Below, piece after piece: positions 8,249 through 17,847 of a stretch of DNA of 64,000 nt. The stretch is from Oligoflexia bacterium. GTDB taxonomy: Bacteria; Bdellovibrionota; UBA1018. The translations under genes were made by a program, and so were the position numbers. The stretch spans positions 62,001 to 126,000 of the forward strand of contig JAMPXJ010000001.1 in assembly GCA_023701205.1 (NCBI GenBank). The letters are read 5' to 3'. Each line of letters begins with the position of its first letter. Positions within the stretch are counted from its first letter, which is position 1. The notes under the pieces are model-generated. The model ran no database searches and had not been told where the DNA came from. It saw nothing but the letters and a program-made list of their open reading frames with translations.

Positions 8249-9298
8249 ATGGAGTCCGATACCGAGCAGTTTGAGAGTCGGAAGCGGGAGCACCTGCAGC
8301 TCGCGCTGGAGCCGGCACACCAAGCCTTCGGCCTGACGGGGCTGGAGCGAATTCGTCTGGTACATGAAGCATTACCGGACCTGAATTTTCACGAGCTTCG
8401 CCTGGATTCTCCCTGCCTGGGGCGTATCGAGCGGACGCCCTTTTATGTGGCCGGCATGACCGCCGGGCATGCCGATGCGCCGAGGCTCAATCGCACCCTG
8501 GCGATTGCCTGTGCTGAGCGCGGCTGGGCGATGGGAGTCGGTTCTCAGCGCCGAGAGCTGGAAGGGGGCGGTGGGAAGGATCTGGACCACTGGCGGCGGC
8601 TCCGGGAGGAGGTCCCTGGTCTCTTTCTGATCGCCAATATCGGGATTTCCCAGCTGGTCGATGCTCCGCTTGAAAGGATTCAGGCGTTGACCGAAGAGAT
8701 GGGCGCGCAGGCGCTGGCGATTCATCTGAATGCTTTGCAGGAAGTCCTGCAGCCCGAGGGGACGCCCCGCTTCAAAGGGGCGATCCAGGCGCTGCGGCGT
8801 GCCTGCGCCGAGCTTGCGGTTCCGGTGGTGATCAAGGAAACGGGCTGCGGCTTCTCAGGGGAGACGCTTCGCCGTTTTCATGGCTTGAGGCTCGGGGCCA
8901 TCGACGTGAGCGGTCTTGGGGGCACGCATTGGGGCCGGATCGAGGGCGCCCGCGCCCGGCCGGACAGCGTTCACGCCGCCGCGGCGATGACCTTCGGGCG
9001 CTGGGGGGAGTCCACCGCTGAATCGGTGGAACGGGCCCGCGAGATGCTTCCGAGCGCGGAAATCTGGGCGTCAGGCGGGGTTCGTTCGGGCCTGGATGCC
9101 GCCAAGCTGATCGCGCTCGGGGCGCACCGGGTCGGCTATGCGCAGCCCGCGCTCGCGGCGGCGCTCGAAGGGCTCGAGGCCCTGAAGCGGTGGATGGAAG
9201 TCCAGGAGTACGAGCTTCGGGTCGCGCTGTTCTGCACCGGCAGCGCGACACCGGCCGAGCTCAGGAGCTCTCAGAAGGCGATTCGTGTCGAAGCTTGA
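8249..9298 (+). CDS. fni: Type 2 isopentenyl-diphosphate delta-isomerase
   Basis: The enzyme interconverts isopentenyl and dimethylallyl diphosphate using reduced FMN, the last step in supplying both C5 units. The 349-residue TIM-barrel protein shows SRKREHLQLAL near the N-terminus, PFYVAGMTAGH, MGVGSQRREL, AIHLNALQE, VIKETGCGFS, and phosphate-binding glycines in DVSGLGGTHWGRIEG and ASGGVRSGLDAAKLIALGA. It opens the mevalonate operon, 75 bases from the divergent lptC-lptA gene. A TAGAAT box at 8211-8216 is a possible -10. The MTAGH variant differs slightly from the common MTGG. Confidence 0.95.
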   Translation: MESDTEQFESRKREHLQLALEPAHQAFGLTGLERIRLVHEALPDLNFHELRLDSPCLGRIERTPFYVAGMTAGHADAPRLNRTLAIACAERGWAMGVGSQRRELEGGGGKDLDHWRRLREEVPGLFLIANIGISQLVDAPLERIQALTEEMGAQALAIHLNALQEVLQPEGTPRFKGAIQALRRACAELAVPVVIKETGCGFSGETLRRFHGLRLGAIDVSGLGGTHWGRIEGARARPDSVHAAAAMTFGRWGESTAESVERAREMLPSAEIWASGGVRSGLDAAKLIALGAHRVGYAQPALAAALEGLEALKRWMEVQEYELRVALFCTGSATPAELRSSQKAIRVEA

Positions 9299-9308
9299 AG
9301 GAGATGAG

Positions 9309-10619
9309 ATGGAAGCCAAGCGCCACCTGACCGAAGGATTTCACCGCTTGACCCGCGCGGAGCGGCTGAGCCGCGTTCAGGAGCTTTGTGGGCTCACCGC
9401 CGAAGAGGCCCGGATTCTCTCGGGAGAAAAGCCGCTGCCTTTGGATGTCGCCGAGCATCTGATCGAGAACGTGATCGGGTATTTCCCGATGCCCATCGGC
9501 GTGGCCACGAACTTCACGATCGACGGTCGGGATCTGCTCATTCCGATGGCGGTGGAGGAGACCTCGATCATCGCTGCCGCGAGCGCGACGGCCAAGTGGG
9601 TGCGCCGCGAGGGCTGCATCCGCACCTACTCCAAGGGCAACCTGATCATAGGACAGGTGCAGCTGCCGAATGTCCGCGATGCGGGCCGCGCCCGCCGGCT
9701 CCTGCATGAAAGCCGCGAGACCCTGATGGGCCTGGCGAACGCCTGCATCCCCGGGCTCGTCACGCGCGGCGGCGGCGTGCGCGACATCGCGGTGCGCGAA
9801 GTGCCCCGCTACGGGGTTACGGGTGCCGGCGAAGGCACGATGATCGTGCTGCATATCCTCTGTGATCCCTGCGACGCGATGGGCGCCAACCTGATCAATC
9901 AGGTCTGCGAGGCGCTCAAGCCGCGAGTGGAAGATATCACCGGCGAGCGCGTCGGGTTGTGCATCCTTTCGAATCTCGTCGATACGAAGCTCGCGGTGGC
10001 CGAGGCGATCATCCGGAACGTCGATCCGGTCGTGGGACGCGGGATCGAGGAGGCGACGCTTTTCGCGAAGGCCGATCCCTATCGCGCTGCGACCCACAAC
10101 AAGGGCGTTCTCAACGGGATCGATCCGATCCTGATCGCCACGGGAAACGACTGGCGCGCGGTCGAAGCGGGCATTCACGCCTACGCGGCGCGCAGCGGCC
10201 GTTACCAGCCGATCACCGAATGGCGGATGGAAGGCTCGGATCTCGTCGGCAGGATCGAGGTTCCGCTCGCGGTCGGCACCGTCGGCGGCGTGACGAAGGT
10301 GCATCCTTCGGCCCGCGTGGCGCTGAAGATGCTCAAGATCGGCCGTGCCGAAGAGCTCGCCCGGATCTGCGCGGCCGTGGGTCTCGTTCAGAATCTGGGT
10401 GCCTTGAAAGCCCTGGCGACGGTCGGGATCGTCAAAGGCCACATGCAGCTTCATGCCGCCAATCTCGCCATCGCCGCGGGCGCGGAGATCCATGAGATCG
10501 CGCGCGTGCGCGATCGCCTGGCTGAGGTCTTGCGGGTCGAGAAGAACATCAACCTGACCCGCGCCCGTGAAATCCTGGAGGCCATCCGTGTCGCTGAACA
10601 ATCCGCAGCCATTCATTGA
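9309..10619 (+). CDS. mvaA: Hydroxymethylglutaryl-CoA reductase, class II type
   Basis: HMG-CoA reductase makes mevalonate from HMG-CoA. The 436-residue protein is of class II (bacterial) size. It shows ENVIGYFPMPIGVATNFTIDG, VEETSIIAAASATAKW, GEGTMIVLHILCDPCDAMGANLINQ, ATHNKGVLNGIDPILIATGNDWRA and the C-terminal KGHMQLHAANLAIAAGA with the catalytic His. The ATG at 9309 has GGAG six bases upstream; a GTG at 9285 inside fni is also in frame. Class II enzymes often run in the degradative direction, but the operon context indicates biosynthesis. Confidence 0.95.
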   Translation: MEAKRHLTEGFHRLTRAERLSRVQELCGLTAEEARILSGEKPLPLDVAEHLIENVIGYFPMPIGVATNFTIDGRDLLIPMAVEETSIIAAASATAKWVRREGCIRTYSKGNLIIGQVQLPNVRDAGRARRLLHESRETLMGLANACIPGLVTRGGGVRDIAVREVPRYGVTGAGEGTMIVLHILCDPCDAMGANLINQVCEALKPRVEDITGERVGLCILSNLVDTKLAVAEAIIRNVDPVVGRGIEEATLFAKADPYRAATHNKGVLNGIDPILIATGNDWRAVEAGIHAYAARSGRYQPITEWRMEGSDLVGRIEVPLAVGTVGGVTKVHPSARVALKMLKIGRAEELARICAAVGLVQNLGALKALATVGIVKGHMQLHAANLAIAAGAEIHEIARVRDRLAEVLRVEKNINLTRAREILEAIRVAEQSAAIH

Positions 10620-11562
10620 GCGCGTCGGTGGGTATTCCATCGCTGGCAAGGTTTTCGTCCTCGGCGAATACGCCGTCCTGGGCGGGGGGCCCGCGGTAAT
10701 CGCGGCGATCGGACCGCGGTTCAGGGCCAAGGTGGATGCCCGCGCTCCCGATCCCTTCGGCACGACGGCAAGCTTCGAGCGCTTTCATCCCATGAGTCCT
10801 GTCGCTCGGCTCCTGGACTGGGCCGGGGATCTTCGCGCTCCGCGGCTGGAGCTGGACTTCGAGGATCCGTTCGAGGGTTCGGGAGGCTTCGGCGGTTCCA
10901 CCGCGGAATTCGCGCTGGCTTACCGGGCACTGGCCGGTTTCGAGCGCTGGGACGGCGGCTGGGAGCGCGCCTGGCGACTGTATCGCGAGCTGACGATCGG
11001 GGCGGCGCGGACCGGCAGGCCGCCGAGCGGCGCGGATCTGGTGGCGCAGTGGGAGGGCGGCGTCGTGCTTTTCGAGGACGGCCTCGGTTCACCGCGCGCC
11101 GAAAGCCTTTGGAAATGCTTCGATTGGGAGAGCTTCCTCGTGTTTTCCGCCGCCGGTCAGGAAGGACGCAAGGTGGCCACGCATGAGCATCTTGCCGCGC
11201 TCGAAGATCAGGAGGCTTTCGCCGCGTTGATGGCGGCCCTGCGCATCCCTCTCGCCCAGGGAATAGTGGCGATCCGCGAGAACGATCCCGTGCGTCTCGG
11301 AGAGGCGCTGGGGGATTACGCCGAAGCGCTCCGGGCTGCGGGCCTGGAGATCGCCGCGACCACCGAGGATCGGCGCGCGCTGTCCGCCTTGCCGGGAGTC
11401 TTGGGCGTCAAGGGCGCCGGCGCGCTGCAGGCGGATGCCTTGGTCGTTCTTCTTCAGCCCGAATGCCCGCATCGTGAATCCGTCATCGAGGAGGCCAAGG
11501 CTCGCAATCTCGCGCTCGTGAGCGACGGGATCCGTTATGAGCCCGGAGTTTCATGCCATTAG
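10588..11562 (+). CDS. GHMP kinase, probable phosphomevalonate kinase
   Basis: This protein probably phosphorylates 5-phosphomevalonate to the diphosphate. It has 324 residues. The N-terminal motif AGKVFVLGEYAVLGGGPAV and the glycine-rich loop GSGGFGGSTAEFAL fit GHMP kinases; the C-terminal motif VLGVKGAGALQADALVVLL is the third GHMP motif. The two other GHMP proteins of the operon are clearly the decarboxylase and mevalonate kinase, leaving this one for the middle step. The GTG at 10588 has GGAGG six bases upstream and lies inside mvaA (32-base overlap). The exact substrate is inferred from operon logic. Confidence 0.8.
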   Translation: MSLNNPQPFIERVGGYSIAGKVFVLGEYAVLGGGPAVIAAIGPRFRAKVDARAPDPFGTTASFERFHPMSPVARLLDWAGDLRAPRLELDFEDPFEGSGGFGGSTAEFALAYRALAGFERWDGGWERAWRLYRELTIGAARTGRPPSGADLVAQWEGGVVLFEDGLGSPRAESLWKCFDWESFLVFSAAGQEGRKVATHEHLAALEDQEAFAALMAALRIPLAQGIVAIRENDPVRLGEALGDYAEALRAAGLEIAATTEDRRALSALPGVLGVKGAGALQADALVVLLQPECPHRESVIEEAKARNLALVSDGIRYEPGVSCH

Positions 11563-12623
11563 TTTTTTTCGCCAAGGCACCCTCGAACATCGCGCTGATC
11601 AAATACATGGGCAAGAAGGATGCGGCCCGCAACCTGCCTGAGAACGCGAGCGTCTCCATGACGCTCGATGCCCTGTGTTCGGTAGTGGAGCTTGAGGTGG
11701 TCCCGGGGCAAGGCTTGGCTTCGCAGGGGAGTGCCGAGTGGCGGCCGGAGGCGCCCGCCCGCTCCGTCGGGCGAGCCATCCAGGTTCCCGACCTGGGCGA
11801 AGCCGGGATAGGAAAAGTGCTGAGGCATCTGGAAAGAACCCGCGCGGCCGCCCGCGAGCTCCTGCCGCGCTTCGGGATCGCGCTGCGCGATTGCGAGGCT
11901 GGGGAAAAATGGGTACTGCGTTCCGGAAATACCTTCCCGCAGGCTTCGGGGATCGCCTCGAGTGCTTCGAGCTTCGCGGCGTTGACTCTCGCCGGATCCG
12001 CGGCATGCGCGGCGGATCGCGCCTCGTTCGAGCGCGCCTGGGCGGGTGAGGCCGGGCTGCGCTCGGCCTTGGCCGCTGTTTCGCGCGTAGGCTCGGGGAG
12101 CTCCTGTCGTTCGCTCGATGGGCCCTGGGTACGCTGGCAAGGCGAAGAGGTTTCGACGATCCGCTCGTCGCTTCCGCCTCTCGCTCATTTCGTCCTGCTC
12201 GTTTCGCGGGAAGCGAAGCAGGTCTCGTCCTCGCAGGCGCATGCGCTGGTGAAGGGCTCGCCGCTTTGGCCGGGACGGCCCCTGCGCGCGGATGCCCGCG
12301 CGGAGCGTATCGCGGAGGCGATCGCGCGTGGCGCTCTGGGTGAGGTCGCGCGGCTGGCCTGGCAGGATGCCTGGGAGATGCACAGTCTATTTCATACGGC
12401 GGAGGAGCCTTTTTCGTACTGGGAGCCGGGGTCCCTGCGGGTGTTGCGGGCGCTGGCTCCGGCGCTTCGCGAGGATCGTCCGCCGATCGTCACCCTGGAC
12501 GCGGGTCCCAACGTGCACGTGAGCGTCGAAGCCTCGCGGGCGGCGGAGTGGGAGCCGCGCCTGAGCGCGCTGGGTTTCGAGCTCCTGCGCGACGGGCAGG
12601 GCGCGGGCGGGAGGCTGATCTGA
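11553..12623 (+). CDS. mvaD: Diphosphomevalonate decarboxylase
   Basis: The enzyme converts mevalonate diphosphate to isopentenyl diphosphate with ATP use and loss of CO2. The 356-residue protein starts with the diagnostic AKAPSNIALIKYMGKKD and NLPENASVSMTL. It has SGIASSASSFAALTLAG as the phosphate loop, SRVGSGSSCRSL, and TLDAGPNVHV, which carries the catalytic Asp. It overlaps the preceding kinase by 10 bases and the next gene by one base (TGATG), so translation is coupled. A stretch at about residues 55-90 is longer than in yeast-type enzymes. Confidence 0.93.
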   Translation: MPLVFFAKAPSNIALIKYMGKKDAARNLPENASVSMTLDALCSVVELEVVPGQGLASQGSAEWRPEAPARSVGRAIQVPDLGEAGIGKVLRHLERTRAAARELLPRFGIALRDCEAGEKWVLRSGNTFPQASGIASSASSFAALTLAGSAACAADRASFERAWAGEAGLRSALAAVSRVGSGSSCRSLDGPWVRWQGEEVSTIRSSLPPLAHFVLLVSREAKQVSSSQAHALVKGSPLWPGRPLRADARAERIAEAIARGALGEVARLAWQDAWEMHSLFHTAEEPFSYWEPGSLRVLRALAPALREDRPPIVTLDAGPNVHVSVEASRAAEWEPRLSALGFELLRDGQGAGGRLI

Positions 12624-13489
12624 TGTGGCCTTCGTTTGAGGTTCGCGTTCCCGGAAAATGGGTTCTGGCAGGGGAGCATGCCGTGCTCCGCGGGGCGACG
12701 GCGGTGGCGCTTCCTCATCCCGAGCATGGCCTTCGGCTCGCTTTCAGGCCTGAAGAACATAGCGCGAGCGCGATCCTCGAGGTGATTCCAGGCGACGCGA
12801 GGGCCGTGATCGAAGACCTGCTCGTGTCCATCCGGGACGAGCATGAACGGCTGGGCGGAGCCTTTCCGGCTCCTGCCGGCGCGCTGGAGATCCAAAGCAC
12901 GATTCCGATCGGAGCGGGGCTGGGTTCCTCGGCGGCCCTTTGCGTCGCGCTCAGCCGTTGGCTGGCGGAGCCTCTCGGCATTCCGCAGGGGGCATTGCTC
13001 GAGTTCGCCACGCGTCTTGAGCACCGGTTTCACGGGCAAAGCAGCGGAATGGATGTCGCCGTGATCGCAACGGGTTCCCCGGTGTCGTTCGTCCGGGGCC
13101 GGGGACCGGTGGCCTTGGAAGTGAGGCGATTGCCGAGGTTCACGTTTCACGATACCGGCCTGCGCTGCCGCACCAACGACTGCGTCCAGAAGGTGAAGCA
13201 GCTGCACGATAGCGCTCCGGCTCGGGCCATGCTCATCGACGAGGCGATGGCAGCGTCTTCACGGCTCGCCTTGGAAGGATTGCTGGATTTTGACCGCGGG
13301 CAGGATGCGCGGGGATTGGACCTCATCGCCCGTGCGATGCGCCAGGGCCAGGAGTGCTTTGAGGCCTGGGATCTGATGCCTGACGAGGCGCGGAGGTTGG
13401 GGGCTTCGATTTTGGAGGAAGGCGCTCTGGCCGTGAAAATTACGGGTGCCGGGGGCGGAGGGATGCTCGCAGCTCTTTGGCCGTGTTAA
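12623..13489 (+). CDS. mvk: Mevalonate kinase
   Basis: Mevalonate kinase makes 5-phosphomevalonate. The 288-residue protein begins VRVPGKWVLAGEHAVLRGATAVALP, has the central ATP loop PIGAGLGSSAALCVALSRW, the HGQSSGMDVAV motif with the catalytic Asp, and the C-terminal VKITGAGGGGMLAAL. The ATG overlaps the mvaD stop and follows GGGAGG. It is the last gene of the operon; an AT-only hairpin with a T run follows about 100 bases later. HMG-CoA synthase is not in the window. Confidence 0.92.
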   Translation: MWPSFEVRVPGKWVLAGEHAVLRGATAVALPHPEHGLRLAFRPEEHSASAILEVIPGDARAVIEDLLVSIRDEHERLGGAFPAPAGALEIQSTIPIGAGLGSSAALCVALSRWLAEPLGIPQGALLEFATRLEHRFHGQSSGMDVAVIATGSPVSFVRGRGPVALEVRRLPRFTFHDTGLRCRTNDCVQKVKQLHDSAPARAMLIDEAMAASSRLALEGLLDFDRGQDARGLDLIARAMRQGQECFEAWDLMPDEARRLGASILEEGALAVKITGAGGGGMLAALWPC

Positions 13490-13585
13490 GAAGTTTTGTT
13501 TCCGATTTCACTTTGGAAAACCATATAAAAACTAAATTTTTCAGATAGATATACCGATCTATAAGAATCGCATTGCATGAAAACG

Positions 13586-13608
13586 TCTTAATAATATTAA
13601 GATTTTTT
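13586..13608 (+). terminator. AT-only hairpin with T run downstream of the mevalonate operon
   Basis: A perfect inverted repeat TCTTAAT-AAT-ATTAAGA (13586-13602) is followed by six T. It sits in a strikingly AT-rich 150-base gap between the mevalonate operon and the repeat lipoprotein gene. The stem has little GC, so it may be a weak terminator or a protein-binding site. Confidence 0.5.
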
Positions 13609-13640
13609 GGTGCTACACTGAGAAAAGAAGGCGATTCAAA

Positions 13641-16600
13641 ATGATTGGTGCATCGCGAAATGGAATTCGATCGGCAAGTCTCCTAGCCCTTCTGATCGCT
13701 ATTTTCTACAGCGGTTGCGGACCGCGCGGCGGCGCCTCCGTCAGCGCCGGCACCACCGGCTCGGGAACGCGCGATGCCGCAACGAACGTCTCCATGCCCA
13801 CGGTGACCTCTCCCGGCGCGAACCCTTATCTTTCCAACGGCAACACGATTGAGCTCCGCGGCGGCTGCACGACCGGCTACATCGTGAATCTGGTCGAAGT
13901 TCTGGAAGGCGCCAGTGCCGCTCCGGTCACCACCACCTGCGCGGCTTCGGCCTACGCTTTCACGCTCTCTCAATCCGTCGATGGACTGCATTCCTACAAG
14001 CTCTATCAGCAGGCCGTGTTCCAGGGCGAAGCGCTCGCCAACTACTCGGCCGAGGCGAGTTTTGGCTGGTTTCGCGACGGTACTCCTCCCGATGCGCCGA
14101 CAATGACCTCACCGGCTTCGAATCCCTATACTTCCGGCGGCAGCTCCATCACGGTGGCCGGCGGCTGCGAGACCGACGCCACGGTGTACCTCGGAGGCGC
14201 TTCCGAGCAGCAGGTCGTCTGCGTGGCCTCGGCTTACAGCTTCACCGTTGAGAAGAACGTCGACGGTCAGTTCGACTTCACTCTCCTGCAGGTCGATCCC
14301 GCCGGCAACGGCGCGAGCGCGCCGAACTTCTCATGGATCCGCGAATCCAAGCCTCGCACGCCGATCATCACCTCGCCGGCCTCGAGCCCCGTCTTTTCCA
14401 ACGGCAGCACGATCACGCTGACGGGCACCTGTACGGCGGGCTACACCGTGAGCCTGGCCGGTGCCGTCGCCGGTGAGGTCGTCACCCCGGCCGGAAGCCT
14501 GACCCAGGTCTGCCCCGCATCCACAGCGTTCTCCTATGTCGTCTCCAAAGCAGGGGACGGTGCCCATGCGCTCACGGTGACTCAGACCAACCCCACCACC
14601 ACGATCACCTCGGATCCGGCTTCGGTGGTCTGGCAGCGGGACGCCACGCCTCCCGCCGCGCCCACGATCGCGGGTTTCGGGTCGAATCCCTATTACTCCA
14701 GCGAGAGCGATATCGCGATCGGCGGGACATGCGAGACGGATGCCACGGTCGTGCTTTCGGGTGGTTCGAGCCAGACGCAGACCTGCGTGGGCGGCGCTTA
14801 TTCTTTCGCCGTCAACAAGACGGTCGACGCGAGCTACACGTTCTCCGTCAAGCAGATCGACCCCGCTTCGAACTCGTCTTCGAGCGTATCGCAGCAATGG
14901 GTCAGGGATACGGTCGCTCCGGATGCCCCGACGCGCACGAGCCCTGGTTCCGATCCGTTCACCTCGGGCGACTCCGCGATCACGATCTCGGGCGCCTGCG
15001 AGAACAACGCGACGGTCACTCTCGTGGATGTCGACGCGGCGACGACCGACAGCCAGACCTGCGCGTCCTCGACTTACTCCTTCCCCGTGGCGAAGGGCAG
15101 TGACGGCAGCTACGGCTTCCGTATCCGTCAGGCGGATCGCGCCTCGAACCTCTCCGGCGAGACGCTCTTCACTTGGGTGCGCAATACGACGCTGCTCGGA
15201 ACGCCCACGATCACTTCCCCGGCAGCTGATCCGTATTACACTTCGACCGCCACCCTGACGCTTTCCGGGGTCTGCGAGAGCGGCGCCACCGTGACGCTTT
15301 CGGGTGACGTGACCGATGCCGAAGTCACGACGCCGGCATCGGGAATGAGCGTCGCCTGCACGGCCGGGCTTACCTACACCTTTGTCATCGCCAAGGCGAC
15401 GGACGGAAGTTACGCGCTCTCGGTGGTCCAGGAGCTGGCCGCCAGGAACTCCTCGGCGGCAACCCGGCAATGGGTCATCGACCGGCAGGCGCCATCGGCG
15501 CCGACGATCACCGCGCCGGCGTCTTCACCGTATTATTCCAACGCGGACCTGCTGACGATCAGCGGCGGATGCGAAGTAGGAGCCACGGTCACGCTCGCGG
15601 GCGCGAGCTCTCAAACGCAGACCTGCCCGGGCGGAGGGACCTACTCCTTCAACGTCAGCAAGACTTCTGACGGAACCTATAACTTCAACGTGAGTCAGGC
15701 GGACGCCGTGGGCAACGTCTCGCTTGCGGCGACCAGGCAATGGGTGCGCGACGCGACGGTTCCCGCGGCGCCGACGATCACGGCCCCCGCCGGAAATCCG
15801 TATGTCTCGAGCGGTGATCTCACGATCTCGGGTGGCTGCGAGACCGGGACCACCGTCACGCTGGGCGGGAACGTGCTGGCCGGGGACGTCCTCGTTCCGG
15901 CAGGGGCCCTGACCCGCACCTGCAGCGCCTCGGCATATTCCTTCACCATCGCGAAGGGTGCCGACGGTACCTACAATCTCACTCTCGCCCAGCGCGACCG
16001 CGCGGGGAACGATTCGGCAAGCACAAGCCTTCAGTGGATCAAGGAGAGCACGATTCCGGCAACCCCCGCGATCACGGCGCCCGCGATCAGCCCGTATTAT
16101 TCCAATGGAAACTCGCTGCTCGTCTCGGGCGCCTGCGTCCCTGGGTATATTGTCTATCTCGCCGGCGACGATACGCAATCGATGACCTGTGCCGGGGACA
16201 GCACCTTCGGATTCACCGTCGCGAAGGCAGCGGACGCGACCTATCGGTTCTTCGTGAGCCAGGAGAACGCAACGACGGGCAGCGTTTCCTCGGAGGCTTC
16301 GGTGCAGTGGGTGAGGGATACGGCTTTGCCGATGACGCCGACCCGCCTCAATCCGGTCACGGATCCCTACACATCCAGCGATAATCTCCTCATCCAAGGG
16401 CAGTGCGAGCCGGGCGCGACGGTCAATCTCGCGGGCGCCGCGGCGCTTTCCGCCTCCTGTTCGAGCGACGGGGCGTATACGCTCTTGGTTTCCACCCTGG
16501 TTGACGGGGTACATGCCTTCACGGTCACGGAGACGGATCTCGCGGGGAACGTCTCCGGGGCGCTCGCATTGAGCTGGACCCGGAACTCGACGCTGCCGGC

Positions 16601-17804
16601 GACTCCGACCATTTCCTCCCCGAATGTCACGCCCTATGAGTACAACGGCGATTCGATCGTCCTGGCAGGGGACTGCACGACCGGAAACACGGTGATCCTG
16701 GGGGGTACGGTCGTGGCGGGAAATATCCTGAGTCCGGCGGGCAGCCTCACGCAGTCCTGCAGCGGCTCTGTTTACAGCTTCACGATCCAGAAGACCGTGG
16801 ATGGCGTCTATGACTTCACGGTGAAACAGAACGATCCGGTCAGTGGCTTCGACTCGGGCGCCGCCGGCCAACGCTGGATCCGCGACGTGGCGCCGCCCGT
16901 GATCACGCTGGCCTCGAATCCGGCCAACCCGAACCTCTCGCTCGACTCCGTCTTCACCTTCTCTGCGTCCGAGACGGTCACGTTCGAATGCCGGCTCGAC
17001 GGCGCGGCGTTCGCGAGCTGCGCCTCCCCGAAGAGCTATTTCGAGCTCGCGAACGGCAATCACACCTTCGAGGTGCGCGGAACCGACACGGCGGGCAACC
17101 TGGGCAATACGGTATCCTACAGCTGGACCCAGGCCGCCAATCGCACCGTGGCGCTCTATCATCTGGACTCCGTCGGCCCCACGCTGGATTCCGGCTTGTT
17201 CACCGGCGGGAACAACAATGCCTGCACAGTGAATACCGGCACCTCCGCGGCGGCCGCGGTGTTCTCGGAGGGCCGCTCGTTCTCCTCCAGCGGAATTCTT
17301 TCGGCGCCCGACTCGCCGACTTTCGGCACGATCTCCTCGCGGCTGACCGCCGAGGCGCAGATCAAGATCACGCAGATCCCGGGCTCCGGCTTCGACGTCA
17401 TCCTGGGCCAGCACGCCTCGACCGCCAGCAACGCGGGTTGGGAGCTGCGCCTGCGGAAAGGCCAGGGCAACGGGAAAGTCCGCTTCGGCTTCTACGTCAG
17501 TACGGGTCCGTCCACCGGCACGGAGATCCGCAGCTCGTCCGTGGTGAACTCGAGCACGACGTTCTATCATCTCGCGGCGACGTACGAGCGCGGCGCGGTC
17601 AAGATCTTCCTCGATGGAAAGCTCATCGGCAGCGGAACGGTATCCGCGACGGCGCTGAACAACAGCGGCACGCTGTTCCGCATCGGCCAGGCCGATGGCG
17701 GCACGAACGGAGTCACCGCCGTGATCGACGAGGTGCGGATCAGCCAGTTGAACCGCTACCCGGCCCCCTTCGCGGTCCCAAGCTCGGCATTCACCGCCGA
17801 TTGA
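13641..17804 (+). CDS. Large surface lipoprotein: 11 Ig-like repeats plus LamG/ConA-like domain
   Basis: The 1387-residue protein begins with a lipoprotein-type signal (ASLLALLIAIFYSGC, Cys near residue 28) and a Gly/Ser/Thr linker. Eleven tandem units of about 85-105 residues follow (about 45-1090). Each begins P-x-I-T-S/A-P-x-x-x-P-Y-x-S and contains G-x-C-E-x-x-A-T-V-x-L then a second Cys before the Y-S-F-x-V-x-K strand; each ends near W-V-R-D. A related Cys-paired module comes next (ITLASNPANPNLSL..., about 1090-1165). The last about 220 residues resemble a LamG/concanavalin-like fold (FYHLAATYERGAVKIFLDGKLIGSG, AVIDEVRISQLNRYP). Probable role: adhesion or glycan binding at the cell surface; no enzyme motif is seen. 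The next gene encodes an outer-membrane-barrel candidate. Confidence 0.85.
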   Translation: MIGASRNGIRSASLLALLIAIFYSGCGPRGGASVSAGTTGSGTRDAATNVSMPTVTSPGANPYLSNGNTIELRGGCTTGYIVNLVEVLEGASAAPVTTTCAASAYAFTLSQSVDGLHSYKLYQQAVFQGEALANYSAEASFGWFRDGTPPDAPTMTSPASNPYTSGGSSITVAGGCETDATVYLGGASEQQVVCVASAYSFTVEKNVDGQFDFTLLQVDPAGNGASAPNFSWIRESKPRTPIITSPASSPVFSNGSTITLTGTCTAGYTVSLAGAVAGEVVTPAGSLTQVCPASTAFSYVVSKAGDGAHALTVTQTNPTTTITSDPASVVWQRDATPPAAPTIAGFGSNPYYSSESDIAIGGTCETDATVVLSGGSSQTQTCVGGAYSFAVNKTVDASYTFSVKQIDPASNSSSSVSQQWVRDTVAPDAPTRTSPGSDPFTSGDSAITISGACENNATVTLVDVDAATTDSQTCASSTYSFPVAKGSDGSYGFRIRQADRASNLSGETLFTWVRNTTLLGTPTITSPAADPYYTSTATLTLSGVCESGATVTLSGDVTDAEVTTPASGMSVACTAGLTYTFVIAKATDGSYALSVVQELAARNSSAATRQWVIDRQAPSAPTITAPASSPYYSNADLLTISGGCEVGATVTLAGASSQTQTCPGGGTYSFNVSKTSDGTYNFNVSQADAVGNVSLAATRQWVRDATVPAAPTITAPAGNPYVSSGDLTISGGCETGTTVTLGGNVLAGDVLVPAGALTRTCSASAYSFTIAKGADGTYNLTLAQRDRAGNDSASTSLQWIKESTIPATPAITAPAISPYYSNGNSLLVSGACVPGYIVYLAGDDTQSMTCAGDSTFGFTVAKAADATYRFFVSQENATTGSVSSEASVQWVRDTALPMTPTRLNPVTDPYTSSDNLLIQGQCEPGATVNLAGAAALSASCSSDGAYTLLVSTLVDGVHAFTVTETDLAGNVSGALALSWTRNSTLPATPTISSPNVTPYEYNGDSIVLAGDCTTGNTVILGGTVVAGNILSPAGSLTQSCSGSVYSFTIQKTVDGVYDFTVKQNDPVSGFDSGAAGQRWIRDVAPPVITLASNPANPNLSLDSVFTFSASETVTFECRLDGAAFASCASPKSYFELANGNHTFEVRGTDTAGNLGNTVSYSWTQAANRTVALYHLDSVGPTLDSGLFTGGNNNACTVNTGTSAAAAVFSEGRSFSSSGILSAPDSPTFGTISSRLTAEAQIKITQIPGSGFDVILGQHASTASNAGWELRLRKGQGNGKVRFGFYVSTGPSTGTEIRSSSVVNSSTTFYHLAATYERGAVKIFLDGKLIGSGTVSATALNNSGTLFRIGQADGGTNGVTAVIDEVRISQLNRYPAPFAVPSSAFTAD

Positions 17805-17847
17805 GATTCGCCGCCGCTCAGGTAAGATCGAGGAGAGGCGGTGAAAA

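Noticed and set aside
15525-17570. 681-codon open frame on the minus strand opposite the repeat lipoprotein
   Set aside because: Its translation is Arg/Gly/Ala-rich low-complexity antisense of GC-rich coding DNA, and the plus-strand product has signal peptide and clear domains.
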